A stretch of 64,000 nucleotides of DNA from Periweissella ghanensis (GCF_918814755.1 NZ_CAKKNT010000001.1:62001-126000), one strand, 5' to 3'. Positions 8,880 through 17,536 are shown, counted from the first letter of the stretch. Notes: generated by a model from the sequence alone, not told the origin. Program-made: numbers and translations.

Positions 8880-8957
8880 AGTCTATCAATTAAAGTGTAT
8901 AAAAACAAACTAAAATCCTCTTATGTGCATATTTATACAAAAACACTGTGAATATGC
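8880..8957 (-). promoter_or_regulatory. Promoter and upstream motif pair of the ABC ATPase gene
   Basis: Minus strand: -35 TTGTTT (8903-8908), 17 bp, -10 TAGACT (8880-8885). Upstream lie TGCATATTTATACA (plus-strand reading, 8926-8939) and GTGAATATGC (8948-8957). The same two words at the same distances precede the permease fusion gene. TGCAT-N4-ATACA resembles an ARG box. Confidence 0.6.
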
Positions 8958-9098
8958 TTTTTATCTCGTATATAAACACTAATTACACCGCATTACAAAT
9001 TTACTTACTTATAGTATATAAGTATAGCGATTTTTACCCCACCACTCAAGTAAATCGCGACAATTCCTTCCAGTAGACCAAGCTAGCCTTGATACAAC

Positions 9099-9136
9099 AA
9101 AAGCCTCCATGATGAAAACTCTTCATGAAGGCTTTT
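9099..9136. terminator. Bidirectional terminator hairpin after the MFS gene
   Basis: AAAAGCCTCCATGA and TCATGAAGGCTTTT form a long stem with A and T flanks. The following CGAGC...GCTCG and CTGTCAC words resemble the end of repeat family A. Nothing else is visible in 8958-9172. Confidence 0.75.
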
Positions 9137-9172
9137 CACGAGCACCCAACTACTGTCACCGCTCGGTTTAAC

Positions 9173-10351
9173 TTATTTGGCGCGTAGCCGTTGGTTAACA
9201 ACTAAGAAAATCGCGGTTACGACCCAAATAACAATTGTTGAAGTTAAAAATAATTTGTCATATGTGGCGTAATCAATAATCACGGCCCCAAAGACTGGTC
9301 CGATTGCTCGCCCTAAAGCTCCCGCACCGGCGACCATCCCTTGGAACTTACCCTTTTGTGAATCGGGGGCAAGCATATTAACAAAGGTTGCAACAGCTGG
9401 TAAACATGCAATTTCACCAATCGTTAACAAGGCCATTGACGCTACGAAGAACCCGTACGTATGTTGGGCAAAGGGCAAGATCAAGAACGACGCCCCAATT
9501 AACGCAAACCCAACATATAGCCGCATGTTGATGTGACGGAGTAAGAAGGCATCAAAGTACGTCATAATTGGTTGAATTAAAACAATCATCACGGCATTAA
9601 CGGTCCACATATAACTGTAGTCCTTGACCGTAAAGTGATTGGCAACCATGTATGTGGCGATATTACTTTGCCATTGTTCATAGAAAATCCAGACAATCAT
9701 CAATAATGCTAATAACGTCATGATGCGCACTAGGCTTGAACGTTCTAAGTAATCCCCACCACCATGGTAGTTACGGGCAATATTACTTTCTTGTTCATGA
9801 CCTCGATAAGCAACTAACACAATGCCAAGAAGAATCACATATAAAACGGTCGCGGCGCCAAAGACAATGCTAATTCCTAAATGGAGTAAGAATCCAACCA
9901 TTAAAGTTCCAACGACTAACCCTAAATTACTCATGAAGTACAAGACGTTATAGACATAACTAGGAGTCTTGCCTTCAACCATCGTCGCAAACGAATTGAC
10001 CGCGGTCACAATTAACCCATTCCCAAAACCAAGGAGAATTAACCAAAAGGTATAATTAGGCCACTGGTGATTAAAAATTAACATCGCACTAGCAAAGGTT
10101 ACCAGCACGGCCCCGATTACAACGGTGTAATAATGGCTCCAATTATCATAGAGGTACCCTCCGATATTTGTTCCTAGCATGGTAAAGATTGAATTAATGA
10201 ATAAAACGATTCCCGCCACCGTCAAACTCTTACCTAAGTAATCATGCATGTAGATTGTCGTTAGTGGCCAAATGAAACTGATTCCGGTATTACTAAGAAA
10301 TGATCCAACAAATAATGAATATGCTGAAATCCCTTTTTGTGATTGCGCCAT
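9173..10351 (-). CDS. MFS transporter (probable drug/solute exporter, DHA1-like)
   Basis: A 392-residue integral membrane protein with 11-12 predicted membrane segments. The loop after TM2 (GGYLYDNWSHYYTVVIG) corresponds to MFS motif A, and the second half has GKFQGMVAGAGALGRAIGPVFG, a motif-C-like glycine-rich segment typical of antiporters. It starts at an ATG with a GGAG-GAG SD. It has its own promoter and terminator, so it is monocistronic. The substrate cannot be told from sequence; related LAB proteins are annotated as multidrug MFS exporters. Confidence 0.82.
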   Translation of the reverse strand: MAQSQKGISAYSLFVGSFLSNTGISFIWPLTTIYMHDYLGKSLTVAGIVLFINSIFTMLGTNIGGYLYDNWSHYYTVVIGAVLVTFASAMLIFNHQWPNYTFWLILLGFGNGLIVTAVNSFATMVEGKTPSYVYNVLYFMSNLGLVVGTLMVGFLLHLGISIVFGAATVLYVILLGIVLVAYRGHEQESNIARNYHGGGDYLERSSLVRIMTLLALLMIVWIFYEQWQSNIATYMVANHFTVKDYSYMWTVNAVMIVLIQPIMTYFDAFLLRHINMRLYVGFALIGASFLILPFAQHTYGFFVASMALLTIGEIACLPAVATFVNMLAPDSQKGKFQGMVAGAGALGRAIGPVFGAVIIDYATYDKLFLTSTIVIWVVTAIFLVVNQRLRAK

Positions 10352-10413
10352 TTTAAGCTCCTCTCCTATTATTTCGGTATCGCTTGTGCATTAAGAGAAA
10401 CCATATTGTTTAA

Positions 10414-10443
10414 ATTATAACGAAAATACTGACTATTATACAA
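10414..10443 (-). promoter_or_regulatory. Promoter of the MFS gene
   Basis: Minus strand: -35 TTGTAT (10438-10443), 18 bp spacer, -10 TATAAT (10414-10419), giving a leader of about 55 nt. Confidence 0.6.
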
Positions 10444-10540
10444 GGTATCCTTTAGAATTTCTTTAATTATCATCTGATTATCAGTCTGTGCTTACACAAT
10501 TTTAATTAATACAGATTAAAAGGCTTACTGCGTAAAAAAG

Positions 10541-10698
10541 GGGTTGTGACATAACTCTTTTCAAGTACTAAATTACTGCCAAAACGCGCTCCAGAAGTCC
10601 GATATATTCGAAATACGACAAAATCCTCTACGAAGAATTTTCTTCATAGAGGATTTTTAGTGTATTTCTCGATATCGCCCGACTTCTGTCACAGCTCC
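10541..10698. repeat. Intergenic palindromic repeat, family A copy 1
   Basis: About 158 bp between GGGTTGTGACA and TGTCACAGCTCC. Nested arms include AGAAGTC / GACTTCT, CGATAT / ATATCG, GAAATAC / GTATTTC and a central hairpin, AAAATCCTCTA(C/T)GAA with its complement (10620-10658), which also looks like a terminator for the gene at 10711. The core and the adjoining GCGCGTTTTGGC word recur in copy 2. Confidence 0.75.
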
Positions 10699-10710
10699 TT
10701 TTAAAACGTT

Positions 10711-12405
10711 TTAATATAATGACTGGTAAAATTGGCCCCCTAGATTACGTTGGCGCAACATCACCGCCAACGTCATCACTAAGGTACATAATGAGACTGC
10801 CCACATCCAGACGTATAATAATGGCGCCTGGAAGCCAAGCTTCAAGCCCCCTTGATAATTAGCCGGTAAGCGGACCGCGACTAAACCATCTTTATTGTGG
10901 GTCGCTTTAATATCAGCATGCTGCCCGTTAGCTAGCCGAATGTAGTAGCCTGGATAGTAAACTTTTTTGAAAACTAAATAATTATCCGCCCCGTTAACGG
11001 CCACATTAGCACTAATTAAGCGGTTCGTATTCTTAGTCGTTGTGGTTACATCGGCTGTCGTGACATTGTGCTTTGCAATAATTGCTGCCGGGTTAGTTAT
11101 AATGTTTTGGTGTAAATACACCCCCGTACTAGCATATTCAAAATACCAAGCATCACTTTTGCTATGCGGATTAAAGGCTTTGAAGCCATTGGCAATCACA
11201 GCCGGCCGGGCATCAAGCTTAACGGCATGGCGCACTGAATGGGCATATTGGAATGTTTGACCTAATGCCAAGATGAGGGTCACCGCTAAACTTGCGAGCA
11301 CCGTTTTGGAGACTTTCGCCTTAGTACCATAACTAACATATTCGCGAACAAAAACTTCAATGCCGACCGCCAAAATGAAGGCCATAAAGAAGTAACCGAT
11401 GTACATAAAGCGCCATAAGAATTGCAAATTAGCAAACACACCTGGTAAGTAGCGCCAATTAAGCGGTGCATAACTCAAGAAGGCAAATAAGGCCGTTACC
11501 CCAAGACTGAGTTTAAACAATTTAAATTGCATTTCATCAGCTCGGTCTTTAATCGTTGACCATTTAAAGATTAACCCCATTGAGCCTAATAAAGCTAACC
11601 CATTAACGACCTTAATTAATTTACTGTATGGTTGCCAACTGTTTGACTTCGTTAAGAACGCCGCCGTGCGATCCATCACGTAAATATTTTTGAAAAAGAC
11701 GTTGTATAAATCTAGTGACTTAAGTTCAATTAATGGCACCCAGAAAAAGGCACTTAGCGCCAACGCTAACAAGCCAGCATATCCTAAACGGATAAGCGTG
11801 GTGAGATTAAGCTCACGCCACGCCCAAATGAGCACAATTATTACGGCCACTACCGCTAAAAAAGTACTCAACAAGTGACTTGAGAGCATTAAAGCCGCCC
11901 CAATCGCTAAATACGCAATCCCATTAGCTTGATCTTTTAAAATCCGAAACACACCAATAAAAATCATCGGTAGTAGGGCAATCCCAATAATTGCCCCTTG
12001 GTCTTGTGTCACAAATAAATTATGGACCATGAATGGTGAGGCCATATAAAAGCTACTAGCCACCATAACGGCATTGCCATGGAAAAATTGCCGCAGTAAT
12101 TTATCCATCAAAACCCCAGCAATTACCGTGGCTACGATATTAAATACGGTAAACGTCACTGCTACTGAGTGTGTTAGCCCATAAATGGGGGCTAATAAAA
12201 AGGCTTGCCACGTCCCATAAAAATAATTCGAACCTAAGCCTAAGCCATGTAGCGCCCATGGATTAACATACGGCAGCATTTGGCCACTGTGCCACGCACC
12301 CCACGCACCGACCACCCGACCGATATGAAAAGGTACGTCAAAACTATTTAAAATCCGCGGTAAAATAACAATACTCACCGCATTTACGATTAACGCCACA
12401 ATCAA
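10711..12405 (-). CDS. Large polytopic membrane protein, 6-pyruvoyl-tetrahydropterin synthase-related domain type (COG5617-like)
   Basis: A 564-residue protein with about 10-12 hydrophobic segments, an early extracytoplasmic loop with HIGRVVGAWGAWHSGQMLPYVNP, an extracytoplasmic C-terminal domain (about 390-530) and a final TM. This layout fits the YfhO/glycosyltransferase-like membrane proteins of LAB that probably act on cell-envelope glycans; the role is inferred. The start is problematic. The first usable codon is TTG at 12405 with no SD, but the frame stays open upstream for KRVRVRYTYYL, a natural charged lead into TM1. An AGGA sits 7 nt before an ATC codon at 12439-12441. Confidence 0.68.
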   Translation of the reverse strand: MIVALIVNAVSIVILPRILNSFDVPFHIGRVVGAWGAWHSGQMLPYVNPWALHGLGLGSNYFYGTWQAFLLAPIYGLTHSVAVTFTVFNIVATVIAGVLMDKLLRQFFHGNAVMVASSFYMASPFMVHNLFVTQDQGAIIGIALLPMIFIGVFRILKDQANGIAYLAIGAALMLSSHLLSTFLAVVAVIIVLIWAWRELNLTTLIRLGYAGLLALALSAFFWVPLIELKSLDLYNVFFKNIYVMDRTAAFLTKSNSWQPYSKLIKVVNGLALLGSMGLIFKWSTIKDRADEMQFKLFKLSLGVTALFAFLSYAPLNWRYLPGVFANLQFLWRFMYIGYFFMAFILAVGIEVFVREYVSYGTKAKVSKTVLASLAVTLILALGQTFQYAHSVRHAVKLDARPAVIANGFKAFNPHSKSDAWYFEYASTGVYLHQNIITNPAAIIAKHNVTTADVTTTTKNTNRLISANVAVNGADNYLVFKKVYYPGYYIRLANGQHADIKATHNKDGLVAVRLPANYQGGLKLGFQAPLLYVWMWAVSLCTLVMTLAVMLRQRNLGGQFYQSLY

Positions 12406-12555
12406 ATAGTAAGTATAGCGTACTCTAACCCGTTTTAAGATAGGCTGATCCTACTTTCTAAATTTTTAAAATTTAATACAAATAATACCCTTTATTATCC
12501 ATATTTTAAAGTGATTTAACTACTAAATTATTTATAAAATTTGCGTAAAGAATCT

Positions 12556-12936
12556 TTACACATTATCTACTTTCGCCATAAATGCCTTCGTATCAACCTT
12601 TACGCGTTCATGTTGGCCAATGGCAACTTGGCGTTTGGCATCTTTAACCACTAAATCAAAACTAAAATGATGGACTGACTGCGCCGTTAAAGTACATGTT
12701 ACCGTAACTATCCCACCAATCGGCGTCGGTGCTTGATGTTGTAAATCAATATGGGTGCCCACCGTCGTTTGCCCAGCGACTAAACTTGTGGCGATTAATT
12801 CACAAGCCGTTTCTTCACATAAGGCAATCAACCGCGGGGTTGCTAAAACCGCTAAACTACCACTATGCATGGCTAAAGCGGTGTCTGCCATCGTAACCGT
12901 TAAACTTCGTGTACTGTGTTGACCAATTGCTAACAT
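12556..12936 (-). CDS. FlK-like hotdog-fold thioesterase
   Basis: A compact 126-residue protein with the hotdog layout: CEETACELIA (central helix with Glu), then TTVGTHIDLQHQAPTPIGG, where the conserved Thr/His and the H-x-x-P-T-P turn match fluoroacetyl-CoA thioesterase-like proteins. Expected to hydrolyse an acyl-CoA or similar thioester in the cytoplasm; substrate unknown. GGGAG SD. A TATAAT-like -10 lies upstream at about 12961-12966. The stop codon lies inside a small palindrome (GTAAAGATTCTTTAC), which may act as a weak terminator. Confidence 0.78.
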   Translation of the reverse strand: MLAIGQHSTRSLTVTMADTALAMHSGSLAVLATPRLIALCEETACELIATSLVAGQTTVGTHIDLQHQAPTPIGGIVTVTCTLTAQSVHHFSFDLVVKDAKRQVAIGQHERVKVDTKAFMAKVDNV

Positions 12937-13013
12937 AAGCTATCTCCCATTTTTAATTCATTATACTTAAAGTGTATTATATTTACTAGTACTATTAATA
13001 CTTAAATTAAAAT

Positions 13014-13050
13014 AAAAAGACAAGAGTCGCAGTTTTGCCCCCTTGTCTTT
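13014..13050 (-). terminator. Terminator after sortase A
   Basis: On the minus strand AAAGACAAG and CTTGTCTTTTT form a stem with a loop of about 18 nt and a T run. Confidence 0.75.
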
Positions 13051-13059
13051 AAAATCGGT

Positions 13060-13767
13060 TTAATTACCAGAATTATTTTGGTCTTGGAAATAATCTTTAA
13101 TCTTTTTTGACGTATCATGCCAAGCCATCGTCTTAGTCAATTCACCCCGTAAAACAACCCGCCCCTCATCGTGGGAATAGTTACAAGTAAACAAAGTAAT
13201 GACCTTTTTACCCGGAACCGGATCAGTTATTTGAATCGCTGTTGATGGCACCACTTTATATTCGGTTGTGGTATATTCATAGACATTTTTTAAATCGGTC
13301 AAATAAATTTTTTGCCCCTTAACGCCATCATCTTTATGATAATACAACGGTGAAAAGAGTAAATTCTTACCGATGTAAACCATATGACTAGCTAACACAT
13401 AGTTACCTTGCCCCATTACTTGGTTTGGCAACACCGTGGCCGCTCCTAAGGCCAAATTATCACCACCGGTCCCCGCTGAGATGGGTAATGAAATCCCCAT
13501 TGCTGGGACGGCAACATAGCCAATAAAGTTAGCATCATTGGTTTTAAACCGCGCTTGAATAATTTGTGCTGATGAAACACTATTAACCTTTTGCCAATCA
13601 AAGCTCGCCGGTTTTTCTTTAGCAGCAGCAATTGATTTGGCCGTCACATGTGGATGATATGTTTCCAGTGCAATTTTGGCAATTTGCTGATTAAAGATTA
13701 ACCCAAGTGAAATAATAAGTAAAATCGTCAAGCCAATATAAGCTAGTATTCTTGACGTCTTCTTCAT
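13060..13767 (-). CDS. srtA: Class A sortase
   Basis: A 235-residue transpeptidase with an N-terminal membrane anchor (residues about 8-27), the catalytic His in LASHMV (about 127), the catalytic Cys in TLFTCNYSHDEGRVVLRGEL (about 194) and the downstream Arg in the same segment, giving the TLxTC-R signature. It joins LPxTG surface proteins to peptidoglycan from the outer membrane face. GGGGGG SD; a TATAAT -10 is visible upstream (about 13801). No LPxTG protein is present in this window. Monocistronic, with terminators on both sides. Confidence 0.93.
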   Translation of the reverse strand: MKKTSRILAYIGLTILLIISLGLIFNQQIAKIALETYHPHVTAKSIAAAKEKPASFDWQKVNSVSSAQIIQARFKTNDANFIGYVAVPAMGISLPISAGTGGDNLALGAATVLPNQVMGQGNYVLASHMVYIGKNLLFSPLYYHKDDGVKGQKIYLTDLKNVYEYTTTEYKVVPSTAIQITDPVPGKKVITLFTCNYSHDEGRVVLRGELTKTMAWHDTSKKIKDYFQDQNNSGN

Positions 13768-13876
13768 ACATCGTCCCCCCTATTTCCTAGTTACTTACCA
13801 TTATAAACTATCGGCGCTTTTTAATTTTACTCTGTCGCTTAATTTTTAATTAAAGGTTGCGGTTTTTCAATCAAAT

Positions 13877-13909
13877 AAAAAGCCGTTAATTCACTAAGCG
13901 GAATCAACG
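13877..13909 (-). terminator. Terminator after the ABC-2 permease
   Basis: On the minus strand CGTTGATTC pairs with GAATTAACG and is followed by GCTTTTTATTT. Confidence 0.65.
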
Positions 13910-13936
13910 ACCTTTGCTAGCGAGGATGCTAATTAA

Positions 13937-14704
13937 CTAAACATTGCGTTTCTTGAAAATGTAGTAGCCAATTAATAAGAAAATTACCGTGTAAACGAGA
14001 CTCCCCGTGGTTAATAATGGTGTGCTTAATTTCGTCACACTTTTGAATGTGCTATCACTAATTTGTGCACCGACATTTAGCATGTTAAGCGGATTCCATT
14101 TGAGCCAGTTCCACTTTTCAATGGCAAATGATTGGGCAATTTGTAAAATGCTAGCCGCAAAATAGCTCAAAATCCCAATGGTAATGGCCGCAGAACCAGT
14201 TTTAAATAAATTAGCAATTAACAATACTAGTGCTAAAATCAACCAGATACCAATAAATGAACCGACTAAATCTAAGCCTAATTGACCCAAGACCGTTGTT
14301 TTCCCAACTTTGGCATCTAATGCCACGTTACTAAAGAGCACAAATTTCAAAATTAATGTGTATAAGAAAATCAACACATAGTTCACAATTGAAAATAGGA
14401 ATAATGTGATGACCTTACTAGCAAAAATTTCACCACGGTAGTATTTACGATACAATAACGCTTTGATTGTCCCATGTTGAAATTCAGAGGCGACAATCGT
14501 TGACGCCACACCGATTAAGAAAAAGGCTAAAAATAACGTTCCATTAAAAGCCCCCGTCGTTTGGCCTTTTGCCGAGAACCATTCCGGCTTAGCTTTACTA
14601 AGTACCGCAAAGATCGTCATGACCAGTAAATTAAAAATAATTGTTGCCCATGCAATAGTTTGGTGGCGCAACTTAAAGATTTCTTGTCATAATAAAGTTG
14701 ACAT
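13937..14704 (-). CDS. ABC-2 type permease subunit with an in-frame TGA at codon 6 (possibly inactivated or re-initiated)
   Basis: The SD (GGAGG) and ATG at 14704 sit 1 bp after the ATPase stop, the expected coupled start. Translation reads MSTLL, then TGA (14687-14689), then QEIFKLRHQTIAWATIIF, matching the usual N-terminus of such permeases (xxLLWQExxKL); a TGG-to-TGA change fits well. After it the frame is intact for about 249 codons with six hydrophobic segments and a typical FxxRYYRGEIFASK loop. A TTG at 14669-14671 is the next start-like codon but lacks a good SD. Partner of the adjacent ATPase; role probably peptide or antibiotic export or bacteriocin resistance. Confidence 0.75.
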
Positions 14705-14705
14705 C

Positions 14706-15611
14706 TTAAGCCTCCTTCTTTTCGTTGTGTAATATTGACAATAATGATGCTTCTAAATCTTCACCTTGGTGCACCACGTCATAAATATCAATATCCGCTT
14801 TAACAAGGGTTTTAATCACTAAGGCTAAGGTTGCACTCGGCGTTTGGTTAAAGACTAAGCCGGGTGCCTCAGCTGTCGTAATACCAACTTGCGCCAAGCT
14901 AGTACGCGCAGCGGCATCATCACTGGTTTTAAGCATAATAAAATCATTTTCTTGGTGATTTAAATTAGCGATAGTTGCTTGTTTAATGACTTCACCATGA
15001 TCAATAATGACCACTTCACTAACCAGCTTTTCTAATTCACTTAAAATATGACTTGAGATTAAAAATGAAGTTCCAGCGGCTGCTTGACTCATAATTACAT
15101 CCCGTAAATCTTTGGTCGCTTGTGGATCCAAACCATTCATCGGTTCATCTAAAATGACTAATTCTGGTTGATTAATCAAGGCTAACGCAATCCCAAGTTT
15201 TTGTTTCATACCCAATGAATAGTTTTTGGCCTTACGATTAATATAACTTTCCATTTTCATTTGTTTTACTAACTGATCAATTCGCTCGGTGGTCGCATCA
15301 CCGGTTGCATTAAGTTTCAAGTGATCAAGTCCCGTTAAATATGGGTAAATCGCTGGATATTCAATTAACGCCCCCACCTTTGCTAAGGCTTGGTGACTTG
15401 CTTCAGATACGGGGTGATTATCAATCTTAATCTGCCCTTTTTCATATGAAAACAAACCTAAGATTGCTTTCATAATTGTTGTTTTACCAGCTCCATTGGG
15501 TCCAATTAAACCAACAATACGGCCCTTACCGACCGTGAAGTCAACATTATTTAACGCTTGTTTCTTACCAAAGTGTTTACTCAGTTGGTGCACTTCTAAA
15601 ATATTTTCCAT
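14706..15611 (-). CDS. ABC transporter ATP-binding protein (BcrA/lantibiotic-export-like)
   Basis: A 301-residue ATPase with Walker A (GLIGPNGAGKTTIMKAI, about 37-53), signature YSLGMKQKLGIALAL (about 130-144) and Walker B (LVILDEPMNGLDPQ). The C-terminal extra domain is typical of ABC-2 exporters for bacitracin-like peptides. I chose the ATG at 15611 (MENILEVHQLSKHF), preceded by AGGGG; the longer frame adds a non-homologous leader. It is coupled to the permease at 14704, which has an early stop, so the pair may not work. The LytTR/LiaF-like genes lie upstream but behind a repeat element. Confidence 0.88.
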   Translation of the reverse strand: MENILEVHQLSKHFGKKQALNNVDFTVGKGRIVGLIGPNGAGKTTIMKAILGLFSYEKGQIKIDNHPVSEASHQALAKVGALIEYPAIYPYLTGLDHLKLNATGDATTERIDQLVKQMKMESYINRKAKNYSLGMKQKLGIALALINQPELVILDEPMNGLDPQATKDLRDVIMSQAAAGTSFLISSHILSELEKLVSEVVIIDHGEVIKQATIANLNHQENDFIMLKTSDDAAARTSLAQVGITTAEAPGLVFNQTPSATLALVIKTLVKADIDIYDVVHQGEDLEASLLSILHNEKKEA

Positions 15612-15714
15612 TATTTTTTGACCCCTTTTCTTCATCTTACCCAAATACCTTAACAAAAACTTATACAAAAAGCAATTATGCATTAATAAGTATCCTACGC
15701 ACCAACAGGCAGCC

Positions 15715-15893
15715 TCCTATGCCTAGTGGCCCCAAGCTAAATGCCTAACCCGCATTTTCTACTTAATAGCCAAAACGCGGGCTACCAAGCCGATATTTTC
15801 GTAATATACGCAAAATGACCCGGAAAGTAAACTTTCCATGGCCATTTCACTAGTATTCCTCGATATCGCTCGCTTGGTAGACCGCTCTATCTT
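15715..15893. repeat. Intergenic palindromic repeat, family A copy 2
   Basis: Imperfect palindrome with arms CTACCAAGC / GCTTGGTAG, core CGATATCGAGGAATAC (minus reading) and the complementary ATATTTTCGTAATAT side, around a hairpin with arms GGAAAGT / ACTTTCC (15821-15837). The flank CCCGCGTTTTGGC matches copy 1 (GCGCGTTTTGGC). It fills the gap between the LiaF-like gene and the ABC ATPase. Confidence 0.7.
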
Positions 15894-16619
15894 TTAAACA
15901 TGATAAATATTAACCGCCGACAAATTAACATTCCCGGTAATCACAAGTTCAGCTGTTGTTATTTCATCGGCTGCAGATTTCTCTTCAACATCACTCAAAA
16001 GGGCATTAACATGATTAACCACATGCCAATCACGCGGCACATAGATTAACACATCTGATAAATTCACATCTAAATTCAATGTCGCGGTTGTGTTAATGTG
16101 GGCTTTGTCAAAATAGATTTTAACACTCGCCATCTTGGCTGCCACATGGCCACTTTGAAAGTCTTGTGACTTCACATACCGAAAAGTTGATGTCATATTA
16201 GCATTTAAATTAAGTTCACTATCGGTACTTTCTTGTACATCATCAGGTCCATATACGTACTTCTTCTTAAATTGTTGATGCCCCGCTCCATGATGGAATG
16301 TGTAGTATTTATGACTTTTAGTTTTAAATAATAACTCCAAGCCAATAATCACCAAAATAGCAACCGCAACAATCGTCCATGGGACTAATTTTTCAATCCC
16401 TAATGGCCGCGCATATAACATTGCTAGAATTGCCAAGCTCGAAATCGGAATCACAATCCCACCATAAATGGCATCTTTAACCATAAAAAAGGCTAAAATA
16501 ACGGTAAAAATCAGTGTCCAAATGCCGACATGAAAATTCAGCCAGCCGAGTTGGTAAACTACTAGAAAAGCTCCGGCTGCTAAGAAACCAAGGCCGGGAA
16601 TAATCGTTTTTTTGTTCAT
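15894..16619 (-). CDS. LiaF-like membrane protein (DUF5668 / cell-wall-active antibiotic response type)
   Basis: A 241-residue protein. The first about 100 residues form four hydrophobic segments. The C-terminal half is beta-rich and repeats the pattern of a LiaF-type domain (VKIYFDKAHINTTATLNLDVNLSDVLIYVPRDW...). Such proteins sense envelope stress or restrain a regulator. Its ATG overlaps the stop of the LytTR gene by 4 bp (ATGA), so the two are translationally coupled and probably functionally paired. GAGGAG SD inside the upstream gene. Role inferred from family and coupling. Confidence 0.75.
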   Translation of the reverse strand: MNKKTIIPGLGFLAAGAFLVVYQLGWLNFHVGIWTLIFTVILAFFMVKDAIYGGIVIPISSLAILAMLYARPLGIEKLVPWTIVAVAILVIIGLELLFKTKSHKYYTFHHGAGHQQFKKKYVYGPDDVQESTDSELNLNANMTSTFRYVKSQDFQSGHVAAKMASVKIYFDKAHINTTATLNLDVNLSDVLIYVPRDWHVVNHVNALLSDVEEKSAADEITTAELVITGNVNLSAVNIYHV

Positions 16620-17086
16620 AAGTTACGCTCCTCTTCTAAACGTTCTTTTAAATCTTTGAAATAGCGGCGGGAAACAAATGCTATTTTGGGACTATTCTGA
16701 AAGCCAACCGTTGCCCCCGTTACCGTCCGAGTCAAACCATACACGGCATGCACATTAAGTAACGCTGATTTTGAAATCCGCATAAATGTCGGTTGTAAGC
16801 GTTGCTCTAACTCATATAACCGGTGCTTAACGAGATAGGCCTCATCGTTAGTGTGTGCATACACATCGCGCCCATCCGTTTCAAAAAATAAAACTTCCGC
16901 ATTATTAAAGTAATATTCGGTATCATCTTTAAGATACGTAATCGGACTCAGTAGCTCGTGGGGTTGCTCGGTATCAAAGGCTTGCAGGGCTACTTGTAAT
17001 TGTGCAACCTGATCATCAAACTGGGGTGTTCGTAACACAACTTCCAAGTCCGGGATGGTTGCATCAATTTCAATTGTTATTTTCAT
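16616..17086 (-). CDS. LytTR-domain DNA-binding regulator
   Basis: A 156-residue protein with a short N-terminal region and a LytTR domain (about 50-150): ITYLKDDTEYYFNNAEVLFFETDGRDVYAHTNDEAY, then LEQRLQPTFMRISKSALLNVHAVYGL, the classical LytTR F-x-R-x-x-K/R-S-x-x-x-N pattern. It lacks a receiver domain. In Firmicutes such short proteins are often paired with a small membrane inhibitor; here the partner is the overlapping LiaF-like gene. GGAGAGGG SD. A pair of direct repeats at 17165-17192 could be its own operator. Confidence 0.88.
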   Translation of the reverse strand: MKITIEIDATIPDLEVVLRTPQFDDQVAQLQVALQAFDTEQPHELLSPITYLKDDTEYYFNNAEVLFFETDGRDVYAHTNDEAYLVKHRLYELEQRLQPTFMRISKSALLNVHAVYGLTRTVTGATVGFQNSPKIAFVSRRYFKDLKERLEEERNL

Positions 17087-17164
17087 ATTTCCCTCTCCGT
17101 ACCTTTAGTATTCCACATCCTCCATCCCAGGTAAATACATGGCGGCTAAGCGGTCGTGTTTAGT

Positions 17165-17192
17165 GTGCAAGTGGTCCAAATTTTAGGTGCAA
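17165..17192. promoter_or_regulatory. Candidate LytTR operator: direct repeats with 22-bp period
   Basis: GTGCAA occurs at 17165-17170 and 17187-17192, each preceded by TTTAG-like bases, exactly two helical turns apart. LytTR regulators bind such tandem half-sites. The site lies about 80-105 bp upstream of the regulator gene. Confidence 0.45.
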
Positions 17193-17232
17193 AAAAATCC
17201 TATACACTTAATTAAAAGCAGATAGGATTTTT
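17192..17232 (-). terminator. Terminator after the 85-aa membrane protein
   Basis: On the minus strand AAAAATCCTAT and ATAGGATTTTTTT form the stem. It overlaps the second LytTR half-site at its end. Confidence 0.75.
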
Positions 17233-17253
17233 CAAGATGCCGCGTTAAGTAGT

Positions 17254-17511
17254 TTAACGCCGACGGTATAACGCGTGTACAATAGCATTTAATACCCGGA
17301 AAAATATGTAAAAGCCAAATGTAAACACGATTACAAACCATCCACCCACGATGATTGGTAAATACCAGTAACCACTCGCCCCAATTATGTTAATCGTTTG
17401 AATAAATTTACTGGCCATTGATCCTTTATCAAGGTTATCCATGCATACCTTAACGAGGAGACAAATCATCGCTAATAAGAAACTAACTTTAAGTTGATTT
17501 TTATTAATCAT
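17254..17511 (-). CDS. Small two-TM membrane protein of unknown function
   Basis: The 85-residue product has two hydrophobic segments (about 8-24 and 47-75) and a basic C-terminus (ALYRRR). An AGGAAG SD lies 11 nt before the ATG. I do not recognise the family. It has its own terminator and stands between the LytTR cluster and the amino-acid transporter. Two copies of GGCCTTTTGCAAACC lie just upstream (17537 and 17596). Function unknown. Confidence 0.6.
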   Translation of the reverse strand: MINKNQLKVSFLLAMICLLVKVCMDNLDKGSMASKFIQTINIIGASGYWYLPIIVGGWFVIVFTFGFYIFFRVLNAIVHALYRRR

Positions 17512-17536
17512 ATGTTCACTGTCTTCCTAATTTATT

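Noticed and set aside
9137-9175. Fourth family A repeat
   Set aside because: Only the end words (CTGTCAC, GCTC) match; the core is missing, so it is at best a remnant.
12536-12565. GTAAAGATTCTTTAC palindrome as a dedicated operator
   Set aside because: It overlaps the thioesterase stop and fits a weak terminator or chance better.
14687-14689. TGA in the ABC-2 permease as selenocysteine or altered code
   Set aside because: No selenocysteine-type stem-loop stands out after it, and TGA is the stop of the neighbouring LytTR gene and of the partial gene at 63858.
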